Positions 52,257 to 60,908 of a stretch of 64,000 nt of DNA are shown one piece after another. How positions within the stretch are numbered: the first letter of the stretch is position 1; every line of letters starts with the position of its first letter. Made by a program: the position numbers and the translations under genes. Below the pieces are notes generated by a model. The model saw only the letters and a program-made list of their open reading frames with translations, made no database searches and was not told the origin of the DNA. This DNA is from PALSA-610 sp038239145 (GTDB taxonomy: Bacteria; Actinomycetota; Acidimicrobiia; IMCC26256; PALSA-610), in the NCBI GenBank assembly GCA_038239145.1, contig JBBSFB010000002.1, forward strand, positions 1-64,000, in the 5' to 3' direction.

Positions 52257-54434
52257 TCAGAGGATGAAGAGCATCTCCTGGTAGGTCGGCAAGGGCCACA
52301 GGTCGTCGGCGACGAAGGTCTCCAGCGCGTCGGCCGCGGCTCGCACGGACGCCATCGCCGGCAGCAACCCCGCTCCCGCGTGCTTCGCCTCTTCCTCGAC
52401 CGTCGCATCGCCGTCGTGTCCCAGCTCGGTACGAAGGATTGCGATAGCGGAGCGGAGGCTCGCCATCGCGTCCGAGACTTCGTCGAGCGTGGAGGTGTCG
52501 CCCTCGATACCGATCGTCCGCAGGCTCGCGATGTTGCCGGCCAGCTCGGTCTGGTACCGCAACGCGGCCGGCAACACGACGGTATTGGCGATCTCCAGCG
52601 TCAACCGGGCTTCGACACCGATGCTCAACGCGTACTGTTCCATCGCGACGTCGTAACGACTGTGCATCTCGCGCGGGCTGAACACGCCGTAGTGGTCGAA
52701 GAGCTCCATAGAAGCGTCGGTGATCAGTTCGGGTAGCGCGTCGAGTGTCGTGCGGAGGTTCGGGAGCCCACGCGCCGCGGCCTCGACCTGCCACTCGTCG
52801 GAGTATCCGTCGCCGTTGAAGATAACGGCACCGTGCACCGTGATGATCTCCTCGAGCACCTTCTGCACCGCAACGTCGAAGGGCGTGTCGTCAGCGACGC
52901 GCGACTCGATCGCCGTGGCGATGTAATCGAGCGCCTCGGCCAGGATCGTGTTGATCGTCACCATCGGACCCGCGATCGACTGCAGCGATCCCGGGGCACG
53001 GAACTCGAAGCGGTTCCCTGTGAAGGCGAACGGGCTCGTCCGGTTGCGATCCCCGGGGTCGGTCGGGAGCACCGGGAGCGTGTCGACGCCGATCATGAGC
53101 GTCCCCCGCTCCTTCGAGTTGGTCGCGCCGCCCTTGGCGATCTGGTCGAAGACGTCGGTCAGCTGATCGCCCAGGAAAATGGAGATGATCGCAGGGGGAG
53201 CCTCGTTCGCACCGAGCCGATGATCGTTCGTCGCCGACGCGACGGACGCCCGGAGCAGTCCGCCGAACTTGTGCACCGCTCGGATCACCGCCGCGCAGAA
53301 CACCAGGAACTGCGCGTTGTCGTGCGGCGTGTCGCCCGGGAGCAACAGGTTGCCCTCGGTGGCGTTTCCGAGCGAGAAGTTGACGTGCTTCCCGGAGCCG
53401 TTGATGCCGTCGAACGGCTTCTCGTGGAACAGACATTCGAGGCCGTGCTTCTGCGCCACCTTCTTCAGCACGACCATCAACAGTTGTTGATGGTCGGTCG
53501 CGACATTCGACCGTTCGAACATCGGCGCGAGCTCGAACTGGCCGGGCGCGACCTCGTTGTGTCGGGTCTTGGCCGGAATGCCGAGCTTGAACAGTTCGCG
53601 TTCCGATTCGAGCATGAATCCCAGCACACGTTCCGGGATCGCGCCGAAGTAGTGATCGTCGAATTCCTGACCCTTGGGCGGCTTGGCCCCGAACAAGGTA
53701 CGGCCGCTGTTCAAGAGGTCGGGTCGACCGAAGAAGAAGCTCCGGTCGATCAGGAAGTACTCCTGCTCGGCGCCCGCGAACGAGACGACGGCGTCGGGGT
53801 CGTCGTGCCCGAAGAGCCGCAGCACCCGCTCTGCTTGCACGGCCATCGCCTGCTGCGACCGCAGCAGCGGGGTCTTGTGGTCGAGTGCTTCGCCGGTCAT
53901 CGAGACGAACACAGTCGGGATGCAGAGCGTGTTGCCGTTTGCGTTCTCCAAGATGTACGCGGGGCTGGTCACGTCCCAACCCGTGTAGCCGCGCGCTTCG
54001 AACGTGGCCCGGAGCCCACCGTTCGGGAAGCTCGACGCGTCGGGCTCGCCCTGGGTGAGCGTCTTGCCCGCGAACTCGGCGATCGCCGAACCGTCACTGC
54101 CCGGCTCGAAGAAGCTGTCGTGCTTCTCCGCGGTGAGGCCGGTCAGTGGATAGAAGACGTGCGCGTAGTGGGTCGCGCCCTTCTCCATCGCCCAGTCCTT
54201 CATCGCCGACGCGACGATGTCGGCAACCGTGGGATCGAGAGGCTTGGAGTGTTCGATCGTCGCCATCAGCGACTTGAAGATCGGCTTCGGGAGGCGCTGC
54301 CGCATCACCGCCTTGGTGAAGACGTTCGCACCGAACACCTCACCCGGAACTCCAGCTGTGGAGAAAAACGACAGAGGCGGCGCGAAACCTACGACGGCTT
54401 CGATCGCCTGCAGCCGGCTCTTGCTCCCGCTCAT
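52257..54434 (-). CDS. glnN: Type III glutamine synthetase
   Basis: 725 residues, the length of GSIII rather than the ~470 of GSI. Marks seen include the N-terminal FGANVFTKAVMRQRLPKPIF, GYTGWDVTSPAYILEN, SFAGAEQEYFLID (metal Glu), RHNEVAPGQFELAPMFE, HEKPFDGINGSGKHVNFSLG and NRTSPFAFTGNRFEFRAPGS. It makes glutamine from glutamate, ammonia and ATP. ATG 54434 (MSGSKSRLQ) has GAGGAG 6-10 nt before it; the frame is open 75 nt further up. GSIII is best known in Bacteroidetes and cyanobacteria; in actinobacteria it is less usual and likely acts beside GSI. A winged-helix gene lies 127 nt upstream on the same strand. Confidence 0.92.
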   Translation of the reverse strand: MSGSKSRLQAIEAVVGFAPPLSFFSTAGVPGEVFGANVFTKAVMRQRLPKPIFKSLMATIEHSKPLDPTVADIVASAMKDWAMEKGATHYAHVFYPLTGLTAEKHDSFFEPGSDGSAIAEFAGKTLTQGEPDASSFPNGGLRATFEARGYTGWDVTSPAYILENANGNTLCIPTVFVSMTGEALDHKTPLLRSQQAMAVQAERVLRLFGHDDPDAVVSFAGAEQEYFLIDRSFFFGRPDLLNSGRTLFGAKPPKGQEFDDHYFGAIPERVLGFMLESERELFKLGIPAKTRHNEVAPGQFELAPMFERSNVATDHQQLLMVVLKKVAQKHGLECLFHEKPFDGINGSGKHVNFSLGNATEGNLLLPGDTPHDNAQFLVFCAAVIRAVHKFGGLLRASVASATNDHRLGANEAPPAIISIFLGDQLTDVFDQIAKGGATNSKERGTLMIGVDTLPVLPTDPGDRNRTSPFAFTGNRFEFRAPGSLQSIAGPMVTINTILAEALDYIATAIESRVADDTPFDVAVQKVLEEIITVHGAVIFNGDGYSDEWQVEAAARGLPNLRTTLDALPELITDASMELFDHYGVFSPREMHSRYDVAMEQYALSIGVEARLTLEIANTVVLPAALRYQTELAGNIASLRTIGIEGDTSTLDEVSDAMASLRSAIAILRTELGHDGDATVEEEAKHAGAGLLPAMASVRAAADALETFVADDLWPLPTYQEMLFIL

Positions 54435-54561
54435 CGCACACTCCTCTGCGTGTAGTGCTTCACCGGTCAGGGCGGATCCAAGTAGACCGGACAAGCCCGT
54501 CGGCCCCACGCAGCTAACTCCGCCCGCGTGTCGGGCATGTTTCCGTCGAGTGAAGCCCGAC

Positions 54562-54792
54562 CTAGCGTTGCGCCGCGCTCATGACTCGGGGCGCCGCGTC
54601 GGGAACATCCGGCCACAGCACGTATCCGGTATTGCGAATACAGACGATCGTGAGCCCGATCGAGCGCAGTCGACGACGCAGGCGTGAAATGCGTACGCGC
54701 AGCGCCTGTTCAGTTCCGGCGTCGGACCATGTCCCCTGCCGCAGGGCGTCGCCGTCAACGACCCTCGACCAGCTCTCGACCAACCGGCTCAC
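54562..54792 (-). CDS. Stand-alone OmpR/PhoB-type winged-helix DNA-binding protein
   Basis: 76 residues from GTG 54792. SRLVESWSRVVDGDALRQGT, then ALRVRISRLRRRLRSIGLTI and IRNTGYVLWPD are helix 2, the recognition helix and the wing of a response-regulator output domain. No receiver domain precedes it. The family's N-terminal beta strands are also missing, although the frame upstream (RYLSNLDQRI) would supply helix 1 without a usable start. It overlaps a 50-residue membrane protein gene by 4 nt (GTGA), so coupling or a programmed frameshift between them is possible. It could regulate the glutamine synthetase gene downstream; alternatively it is a truncated remnant. Confidence 0.62.
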   Translation of the reverse strand: MSRLVESWSRVVDGDALRQGTWSDAGTEQALRVRISRLRRRLRSIGLTIVCIRNTGYVLWPDVPDAAPRVMSAAQR

Positions 54793-54941
54793 GATGCGCT
54801 GATCGAGATTCGAGAGGTACCGCGCGCATCGGCGCTGACGCCGAATCCGCGCACACTGATCCAGCTCGACCGGTGGCGCAGGACTGTGCGCACCGCGAGC
54901 AGGATGACAGCGATCAGTGCGATAAAGAACAGGGTCGACAT
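54789..54941 (-). CDS. Small single-pass membrane protein, 50 residues
   Basis: ATG 54941 to TGA 54789. MSTLFFIALIAVILLAVRTV is a clear membrane helix, followed by a basic, Ser/Arg-rich tail (RHRSSWISVRGFG). Third codon positions are mostly G or C, as in real genes here. The ribosome site is weak. Its stop overlaps the winged-helix start, the strongest support for it. No family was recognised. If ribosomes slip at the overlap it would tether the DNA-binding domain to the membrane; that is speculation. Confidence 0.42.
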   Translation of the reverse strand: MSTLFFIALIAVILLAVRTVLRHRSSWISVRGFGVSADARGTSRISISAS

Positions 54942-55001
54942 GACCAAGACAGTTTCGCGCGTGCGAACCGGCGCTGGTAGCGTTACGACGAGGAGTATTC
55001 G

Positions 55002-55220
55002 GTGCTGACTGTGTACGGGATCGTCGTCATCACGTTCATGATGCTCATGTACGCGTTCGAGCGTCGAGGTCCCAACTTCGTCGTCGCCTTCGCCGCCGGA
55101 TGCGCGCTCTCCAGCTCGTACGGTTTCCTCAGTGGGGCGTGGCCCTTCGGCGTCGTGGAAGCGATGTGGTCCGTGATCGCGCTTCGCCGCTACCTCGACC
55201 TGCGCGCCTCAGCGGGGTAG
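55002..55220 (+). CDS. Small membrane protein of unknown function
   Basis: 72 residues. GTG 55002 has GAGGAG 6 nt upstream. Two membrane segments: ~5-18 (YGIVVITFMMLMYAF) and ~26-55 (FVVAFAAGCALSSSYGFLSG, then AWPFGVVEAMWSVIAL), with a basic end. Short proteins of this shape, with 'P.GVVEA.WS..A..R', are frequent in actinobacteria; no function is known to me. It is divergent from the small membrane/winged-helix pair and its end overlaps the acyl-CoA dehydrogenase gene by 12 bp. Confidence 0.68.
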   Translation: MLTVYGIVVITFMMLMYAFERRGPNFVVAFAAGCALSSSYGFLSGAWPFGVVEAMWSVIALRRYLDLRASAG

Positions 55221-56369
55221 GCCGAGCATCCGTTCGCCGATGATCGTGCGTTGCACCTCGCTGGTGCCGCCCGCGATCGACGCCGCTTTCGACCACAACC
55301 ACTGACGCTGCCAGAAGCCGCCACCGGGGTTGTCATCGGCGCCCCACCACAACGGCGCCGCCGCACCGACCACCTCAAGCGCGCGAGCCGAGAGGGCTTG
55401 GGTCATATCGGTCCAGGCGAGCTTGGTGACGCTCGACTCGGGTCCGGGTTCGATGCCCTTCGAGAGTCGCGACAATGTGCGCCAGTTGTGCAGACGCAGC
55501 ACACGCAGCTCCACGAACGATTGCGCAAGTGCGTCGGCGATCTCGACGTCGTCGAGAATTCCCCGCGCCGCCGCGAGCTGCCACAGCTCGTCGAGATAGA
55601 CCTCGTGCACCACCTGTTCCTTGAAGGGGAACGCGGTCCCGCGCTCGTGCGCAAGCGTGGTGTTCGCGACCGCCCAGCCGTTGTGCAACGCGCCGACGAC
55701 CTGGTCGTCGGGGATGAACACCTCGTCGAGGAACACCTCGTTGAATTCGGCGTCGCCGGTGATCTGCACGAGCGGCCGGACCTCGATGCCCGTCGCCGTC
55801 ATGTCGACCACGATGTACGAGATGCCCTTGTGCTTGGGGACGTCGGCGTCGGTCCGGGCCAGGCAGATGCCCCAGCGCGCGAACTGCGCGTACGACGTCC
55901 ACACCTTCTGCCCGGAGAGCAGCCAGCCATCGTCGACGCGAACGGCTCGCGTCTTCAGCGACGCGAGATCGGAACCGGCGTCCGGCTCCGAGAACAGCTG
56001 GCACCAGATCTCGCCCGCGGTGAGGATCGGCGGGAGCCAACGCGCCTTCTGGTCGCCGGTGCCGTGCGCGAGCAGTGTGGGTCCGGCGAGATTGATCCCG
56101 ACCCGGTTGATCGGTTGGAGCGCACGTGAGCGGGCGTACTCCATGTTGAAGATCGCAACCTCCACCGGCGATGCGCTCCGACCGCCGTACGCCGAAGGCC
56201 AATGGATACCGACCCAACGGGCCGCGGCGAGGCGGGCCTGCCAGCGCCGCCCGAACTCGACCTCGTCGGCGATGTTCTCGAAGCGGGGCGGTACCTCGAC
56301 GTTGGCGGCGAGCCAACCCCGCACCTCGAGTGCGAACGCGAGCTCTTCGGGAGTGAACGAGAGATCCAC
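55209..56369 (-). CDS. Acyl-CoA dehydrogenase
   Basis: 386 residues, full length. Motifs: LFSEPDAGSDLASLKTRAV, SGQKVWTSYAQFARWGICLA, FNEVFLDEVFIPDDQVVGAL and the C-terminal IAGGTSEVQRTIIGERMLGL. It introduces a double bond into an acyl-CoA and passes electrons to ETF. It follows the broken acyl-CoA synthetase by 3 nt in one minus-strand unit headed by operator site 4, so it probably belongs to the same regulon as the pair at 33735. Confidence 0.9.
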   Translation of the reverse strand: MDLSFTPEELAFALEVRGWLAANVEVPPRFENIADEVEFGRRWQARLAAARWVGIHWPSAYGGRSASPVEVAIFNMEYARSRALQPINRVGINLAGPTLLAHGTGDQKARWLPPILTAGEIWCQLFSEPDAGSDLASLKTRAVRVDDGWLLSGQKVWTSYAQFARWGICLARTDADVPKHKGISYIVVDMTATGIEVRPLVQITGDAEFNEVFLDEVFIPDDQVVGALHNGWAVANTTLAHERGTAFPFKEQVVHEVYLDELWQLAAARGILDDVEIADALAQSFVELRVLRLHNWRTLSRLSKGIEPGPESSVTKLAWTDMTQALSARALEVVGAAAPLWWGADDNPGGGFWQRQWLWSKAASIAGGTSEVQRTIIGERMLGLPR

Positions 56370-56372
56370 CGG

Positions 56373-58028
56373 CTACAGATCCCAGAAAGGTTCGCGCTGG
56401 TAGCGCACGAACGACTCGTGCAACGCACGTTCGTCATCGTCAGTGAACAGTGGGTAGGCGTCGTCGCCGCGCAGTCGGACGAAGAGCTCGCCGCCGCCGA
56501 CGAGATCGTGGCGGAACTTCTGCTGTACGAGCGTGCGTTTCACGACCTTGTTCGTTACGGTCGTCGGCGGGTCGTGCATCAGCCGAACGTAGCGGGGCCG
56601 CCACTTCGGGCCGATCGACTCCCGCGCGTCGAGCCCGCGCGCGAACTCGACCGGGTCGAACGACGCGTGCTCGGCGATCACGAGCCCCGCCATCACCTGA
56701 TCGCCGGCCTGGTCGTCGGGCACGCCGTACAGGGCCGAGAGCACGATTCCGGGCGCCTTGCGCAGGGTGTCCTCGATCGGCCCGGCCGGGAAGTTGTCCC
56801 CGCCGACGCGGATCCAATCCGCGGTGCGCCCGGCGAAATAGAGGAAGCCGTGCTCGTCCTTGTAGCCGAGGTCGCCCGACCAGTACCAGCCGTTCCGCGT
56901 CGCTTTCTCGGTCGCGACCGAGTTGTTGTAGTAGTCCTCGAACGGCCCGACGCCCTGCGTGTTGACGATCTCGCGCACGCACTCCTCCGCGTTCTGCACG
57001 CCGCACCGTACGCGTCGATGACCTCGATGCGGTAGCGCTCGGAGAAGTTCGCGACCACTTCCGGCGACCCTTCGTTGCCGAACGCGATGCGCAGTGAGTT
57101 CTGCGCATCGTCGGGGAGCTGCGGCTGCGCGAGCAGATACGCGAGCGGCTTTCCGGTGTAGTTGAAGTACGTGGTGCCGTACCGGCGCACGTCGGGGAGC
57201 CAACGCGACGTCGAGAACCGGCGGCCGAGGCCGACCGCGCACCGAGTGACGAGCGACGGCGCCCACCCCACCTGCACCGCGTTCGAGTGGAAGAGCGGCA
57301 TACAGACGAACCCGATGTCGTCGGCCTCGAAGCCCATGATCTTCACCACGCGATTGCCGGTCACCAGAAGCCGACGTTGCGAACAGGTGACCGCCTTGGG
57401 CGCGTCGGAGGTTCCCGAGGTGCAGATGAGCGCCCAGATCGAGTCGACGTCGGGCTCGATCCCCTGCGTCGACCGCGCCGTCGTGCACCCCGAGCACGTC
57501 GCTCAACGCCGAACCGAGCGAGGTCGCCGGAACATCGTCGTCGTCGTCGAAGCGATCGGACATCAACACCGGCGGCAGGTCGTCGGCGACGGGCTCGAGC
57601 AACGCCGCGTGCCGGGGCTCGGTGATTGCCAAACCGCAGTGCGAGTGCTGTACGTCGCGCAGCAAATGCACGCCGCGGCGGGTGTGGTTCCGGCCGACGA
57701 CGGCCGCGCCGATGAGCGCGGCGCCGCCGAACGCAAACAAGTAGTCGGGTGTGTTGTCGACCAACATCGCGACGTGGCGGGGACCGTCGGCCGGCAACTG
57801 CGCATCGAAGAGCGCCGCGAACCGCACCGACTCCGCGGAGTACTCCGCGTGCGTCCATTGGGCGTCGCCGAACTTGATCGCGACCCGGTCGCCCGACTCC
57901 TGCGCGTTGCGCCGGAGCAGCGCCGCCGCGTTCGCGGCGACGAGGGGAGCCTGGCCCGGGGCCGTCTCCGGCGCCGACCTCGGCTCCCGGCTCGGGCTCG
58001 GGCTCGGGCGCGGTATGGAAACTGACAT
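56373..58028 (-). pseudogene. Acyl-CoA synthetase (FadD17-like), frameshifted with internal deletion
   Basis: Residues 1-~185 are a normal AMP-binding N-terminus (GDRVAIKFGDAQWTHAEYS, AMLVDNTPDYLFAFGGAALI). Near 57462-57480 the reading moves to another frame, which carries WALICTSGTSDAPKAVTCSQ and ends EVIDAYGA. Near 56992-57010 it jumps back to the first frame at NAEECVREIVNTQGVGPFE. The segment that should follow DAYG (the S/TEGG motif and ~50 residues) is missing, so this is a deletion as well as a shift. The C-terminal domain (WYWSGDLGYKDEHGFLYFAG, VTNKVVKRTLVQQKF) is intact. Without the motif the enzyme should be inactive. An assembly error is the alternative. Confidence 0.78.
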
Positions 58029-58043
58029 CGGCGTCAGAGACTA
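58023..58043 (-). promoter_or_regulatory. -10 TAGTCT plus TGACG-N4-TGTCA operator (site 4)
   Basis: Read on the minus strand: TAGTCT (58043-58038), 1 nt, then TGACGCCGATGTCA (58036-58023), one arm base differing from the consensus. The ATG of the acyl-CoA synthetase frame (58028) is inside the palindrome, so the mRNA would have almost no leader. Confidence 0.52.
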
Positions 58044-58047
58044 CGCG

Positions 58048-58053
58048 TAAGCT
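58048..58053 (+). promoter_or_regulatory. Putative -10 hexamer TAAGCT, leaderless start
   Basis: TAAGCT ends 8 nt before ATG 58062. It lies back to back with the minus-strand site 4, so the same regulator might affect both directions. Confidence 0.42.
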
Positions 58054-58061
58054 CCCCGCCG

Positions 58062-58913
58062 ATGAGCGTTGACCTGACGGGCGCAGCCGACCTGCATTGC
58101 CACTTCGGGCCCGACCCCCACCGCGAGCGATCCGTCGACGCGTTCGAGGCCGCGGGCGAGGCGGGCGCCGCCGGGCATCGGGCCGTGGTGCTGAAGTCGC
58201 ACGACTCCCCTACCGCGTCGCTCGCCTGGGCCGTGCAACGGGAGGTCGGCGACACGATCTCGGTGTTCGGGGGCATCTCCTGCGATCGCGAGGTGGGAGG
58301 CGTGAATCCCGCCGCGGTGGAGGTCGCGCTCGGCCTCGGCGCCCGCATCGTGTGGCTGCCGACCCTCAGCAGCCGCCAGGACTTCGACAACGGCATTGCC
58401 GCCCAGCTGGGCATTCCCGGTCCCGGTCTCGTCGTCACCGACGCCAACGACCAGCTCCTCCCGGAGACGCGCGAGATCCTGGCGCTGGTGAAAGACCACG
58501 ACGCGATCCTGGCGACGGGCCACGTCAGCGCGGCCGAGCACTACGCGGTCGTGCACGAGTTCGCGCGTACCGGCCGGGTGATCGTCACCCACGCGACCGA
58601 AGACCTCGCGGGCCCGAACCTCAGCGCCGCCCAATGCCGCGAGCTGGCCGATCTCGGGGCCTGGATCGAGCTCTGCGCGATGACGTGTATCGGTGGGCTC
58701 GCCACCCGTACCGTCGGCGAGATGGTGACGACGATCGGTGCCGTCGGCGTGGAGCGCGTGACCTTGGGAACCGACTTCGGCCAGAAGATCAACCCCCATC
58801 CGGCGGCCGGATTGCAGACCTACGCTGATGCCCTGTACGCAGAAGGCATGACCGAGGCCGAGATCAGGCAGATGGCGTGCGCCAACCCCTGCGAGCTGTT
58901 GGGAGTCGAGTAG
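58062..58913 (+). CDS. Metal-dependent hydrolase (DUF6282-like amidohydrolase fold)
   Basis: 283 residues. The metal site starts with ADLHCHFGPDPH (H12, H14), and later has LATGHVS, VIVTHATED and LGTDFGQK, the sequence of His/His/His/Asp ligands of a TIM-barrel amidohydrolase. This matches the group annotated DUF6282. It probably hydrolyses a lactone, amide or enol ring product. The next gene starts within its stop (TAGTG), and the run continues to 61507. Confidence 0.78.
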   Translation: MSVDLTGAADLHCHFGPDPHRERSVDAFEAAGEAGAAGHRAVVLKSHDSPTASLAWAVQREVGDTISVFGGISCDREVGGVNPAAVEVALGLGARIVWLPTLSSRQDFDNGIAAQLGIPGPGLVVTDANDQLLPETREILALVKDHDAILATGHVSAAEHYAVVHEFARTGRVIVTHATEDLAGPNLSAAQCRELADLGAWIELCAMTCIGGLATRTVGEMVTTIGAVGVERVTLGTDFGQKINPHPAAGLQTYADALYAEGMTEAEIRQMACANPCELLGVE

Positions 58914-59398
58914 TGCCGCACATCACCGTTCCCGAAGGAAAGGCCGATCCCGAGGTACGGGTCTGGGCCCTGCGCCCCGACATGGGCATCGGCGCAGGCG
59001 CGCTGAGTCACGCGATCTACGACCAGAGCATCGTCCCCGTGCGCGAGCGTGAGCTCGCGCGTATGCGCATCGCCCAGATCAACGGATGCGTGATCTGTCA
59101 GCAGTGGCGCGCGACGCCCGGAGCCGAAGGCGCGGTCACCGAGAACGACTACGCGCATGTGCTCGAGTGGCGGACCCACGATGGTTACTCGGCTCGCGAA
59201 CGGCTCGCAGTCGACTACGCGGAAAAGTTCGCGCTCGACCATCACAGCATCGACGCCACGTTCTACGACGAGATGCGCGCCGCCACGTTCACCGACGCCG
59301 AGATCCTCGATCTGACCGTGTGCATCGGCGGCTGGCTCGCGCTCGGGCGCACGCTCCACGTGCTCGGTCTCGACGACGCCTGCAAGATCACCCACTAG
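58913..59398 (+). CDS. Carboxymuconolactone decarboxylase family protein
   Basis: 161 residues. The AhpD-like core is RMRIAQINGCVICQQWRAT, with C59 and C62 as the CXXC, and a following TDAEILDLTVCIGGWLALGR helix. AhpD-like members are thiol peroxidase partners; CMD itself decarboxylates a lactone. The CXXC favours the redox branch. GTG 58913 overlaps the stop of the hydrolase gene by one base, and the thioesterase gene starts 4 nt after its end. Confidence 0.85.
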   Translation: MPHITVPEGKADPEVRVWALRPDMGIGAGALSHAIYDQSIVPVRERELARMRIAQINGCVICQQWRATPGAEGAVTENDYAHVLEWRTHDGYSARERLAVDYAEKFALDHHSIDATFYDEMRAATFTDAEILDLTVCIGGWLALGRTLHVLGLDDACKITH

Positions 59399-59402
59399 CC
59401 CG

Positions 59403-60236
59403 ATGGGCGACCTCGCCGCCGATACCGCCGTTCACGGAAGTGTCGGCCGTTACTCCGCCCGGTTGTCGCGCGACTGGGAGATCTGGGGACCGAATGGCGG
59501 GTACATCGCCGCGATCGCGCTGCGGGCCGCGGGCCGGCACTCGCAGTTCGGTCGGCCGGTCAGCATCTCCGGTCATTTCGTCGGTGTCGCCACGTTCGAC
59601 GACGTGATCATCACCGTCACGACGGTACGGCTGTCCGAGCGGGCCGAGTCGATGCGGGTCTCGATGAAGCAGGGCTCGCACGCGATCTTCGAGGCACTCG
59701 TGTGGACGTGCGCGCCGATGGAGGGCCTCGAACACGAATTGGCGCTCAGCCCCGCCGACTACGAACCCGAATCGGTTCCGTCGACCGCGCAGCGCATGGC
59801 GCAGGCGGGGATCGATTCCGTCTACCGGTTCTGGGCGAACCTCGACGAACGTTCGAACGACTGGATCTCGGGCGAGGCGTGGCTCGACCGCACGCCCGAG
59901 TACCCGTCGTTCGAACGCTGGTACCGGTTCCTGCCGACCTCGACGTTCGACGACCTCTGGGTCGACGCGTGCCGCTCGCTCATCCTCATCGACACGCTCG
60001 GATGGCCTGCGGTCTGTCGGCTCCACATCGACGACGCCTACATCGCGCCGAGCATCGACATCACATGCACGTTCCACCGCGCCCGCATCCAAGAGCCCTG
60101 GTTGTACGCACAGGCGACGTCGGTGAGCGCAAACGCCGGCATCGTCGGCTGCGAAGGCAAGGTCTGGGCGCGCGACGGCGCGCTGCTTGCGATGGGTACC
60201 AGCCAACTCCTGTGCCGGCCGATCCCGGCCTCCTGA
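59403..60236 (+). CDS. Acyl-CoA thioesterase (TesB-like double hotdog)
   Basis: 277 residues. The N-terminal hotdog has IWGPNGGYIAAIALRAAGRH, then GHFVGVATFDDVIITVTTVR and MRVSMKQGSHAIFEALVWTC. The second hotdog covers ~140-275 (CRSLILIDTLGWPAVCRLHI, AQATSVSANAGIVGCEGKVW). Such proteins split acyl-CoA to free acid and CoA. Fourth position in a catabolic operon, probably releasing end products or recycling CoA. Confidence 0.8.
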   Translation: MGDLAADTAVHGSVGRYSARLSRDWEIWGPNGGYIAAIALRAAGRHSQFGRPVSISGHFVGVATFDDVIITVTTVRLSERAESMRVSMKQGSHAIFEALVWTCAPMEGLEHELALSPADYEPESVPSTAQRMAQAGIDSVYRFWANLDERSNDWISGEAWLDRTPEYPSFERWYRFLPTSTFDDLWVDACRSLILIDTLGWPAVCRLHIDDAYIAPSIDITCTFHRARIQEPWLYAQATSVSANAGIVGCEGKVWARDGALLAMGTSQLLCRPIPAS

Positions 60237-60245
60237 GAAAGACCG

Positions 60246-60908
60246 ATGGAAGACCGCATCACGCCCGGACTCTACCTGGAGATGACCGATCTCCCGATCG
60301 CCGACTACGTACGCGACCGCGTTCCCGTCGTGCTCCGGCGCGCAGGTGCGCAACGGGCGACGTGGTGGCGCAACGTGAAGCGCGGGCGTACAGACCTGCC
60401 TGCCGTGCTCCCCGAGTTCGGCCATCTGGCCGTGTACGAGGTCGACGTCACCTTCGCGGCGCCCGAGCCGGTCGACGAGATCAGGAGCCACCATTTCCGC
60501 CACTACCGCCGCCCGGGCCAAGGCATCGTGAGCGGCCGCCCGACACTCGGGCTCTCCTTGGTGCTCATCTCACCGAAGGACGAGTCCCGAGCCCAGGAGC
60601 TGCGGGACTGGGGCGACTTCGTCCACATCCGTCACATCGCCGAAGCGGCCGTTCCCGGGTACTGCATGATCACGCCGTATGAGAACGTCAGCGGCGGAGA
60701 TCCCCGGTTCATGCACTTCTACGAGATGGACACCGACGATCCCGAAACCGCGTTCAAGTCGATGACCCCACTCGTCGCGCAGCGCATCGGCGCCGACACC
60801 ACCGATGCGTTCCGCCACTGGGCGCGTGGCCCCAGCCTGCGAATCATGTACGTGAACTCGTTCGCACGGGTCGGAACCAGCGACACGAACGGCCCGAGCG
60901 GCGCATGA
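60246..60908 (+). CDS. Conserved protein of unknown function (operon member)
   Basis: 220 residues, not recognised. The two halves each read like a small alpha/beta sandwich: residues ~8-100 (GLYLEMTDLPIADYVRDRVP, HLAVYEVD) and ~105-210 (LGLSLVLISPKDESRAQELR, then FMHFYEMDTDDPETAFKSMT). 'FMHFYEMD' followed by an alpha helix resembles dimeric ferredoxin-like (EthD/Dabb) domains. No signal peptide or membrane segment. ATG 60246 follows GAAAGACCG. The stop overlaps the nitroreductase ATG. A role in ring or polyketide-like product handling is only suggested by the fold. Confidence 0.72.
   Translation: MEDRITPGLYLEMTDLPIADYVRDRVPVVLRRAGAQRATWWRNVKRGRTDLPAVLPEFGHLAVYEVDVTFAAPEPVDEIRSHHFRHYRRPGQGIVSGRPTLGLSLVLISPKDESRAQELRDWGDFVHIRHIAEAAVPGYCMITPYENVSGGDPRFMHFYEMDTDDPETAFKSMTPLVAQRIGADTTDAFRHWARGPSLRIMYVNSFARVGTSDTNGPSGA

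Noticed and set aside
53474..53499. Near-perfect palindrome CGACCATCAACA/TGTTGATGGTCG
   Set aside because: It lies inside the glutamine synthetase coding region in a conserved stretch (codons for L-L-M-V-V), so coding constraint explains it better than an operator or terminator.
52165..54455. Long plus-strand open frames antisense to glutamine synthetase
   Set aside because: They mirror the codon bias of the real minus-strand gene and contain no motif.
57985..58015. GGCTCG repeats near the start of the broken acyl-CoA synthetase
   Set aside because: A short Pro/Ser codon run in coding sequence, not a distinct repeat element.
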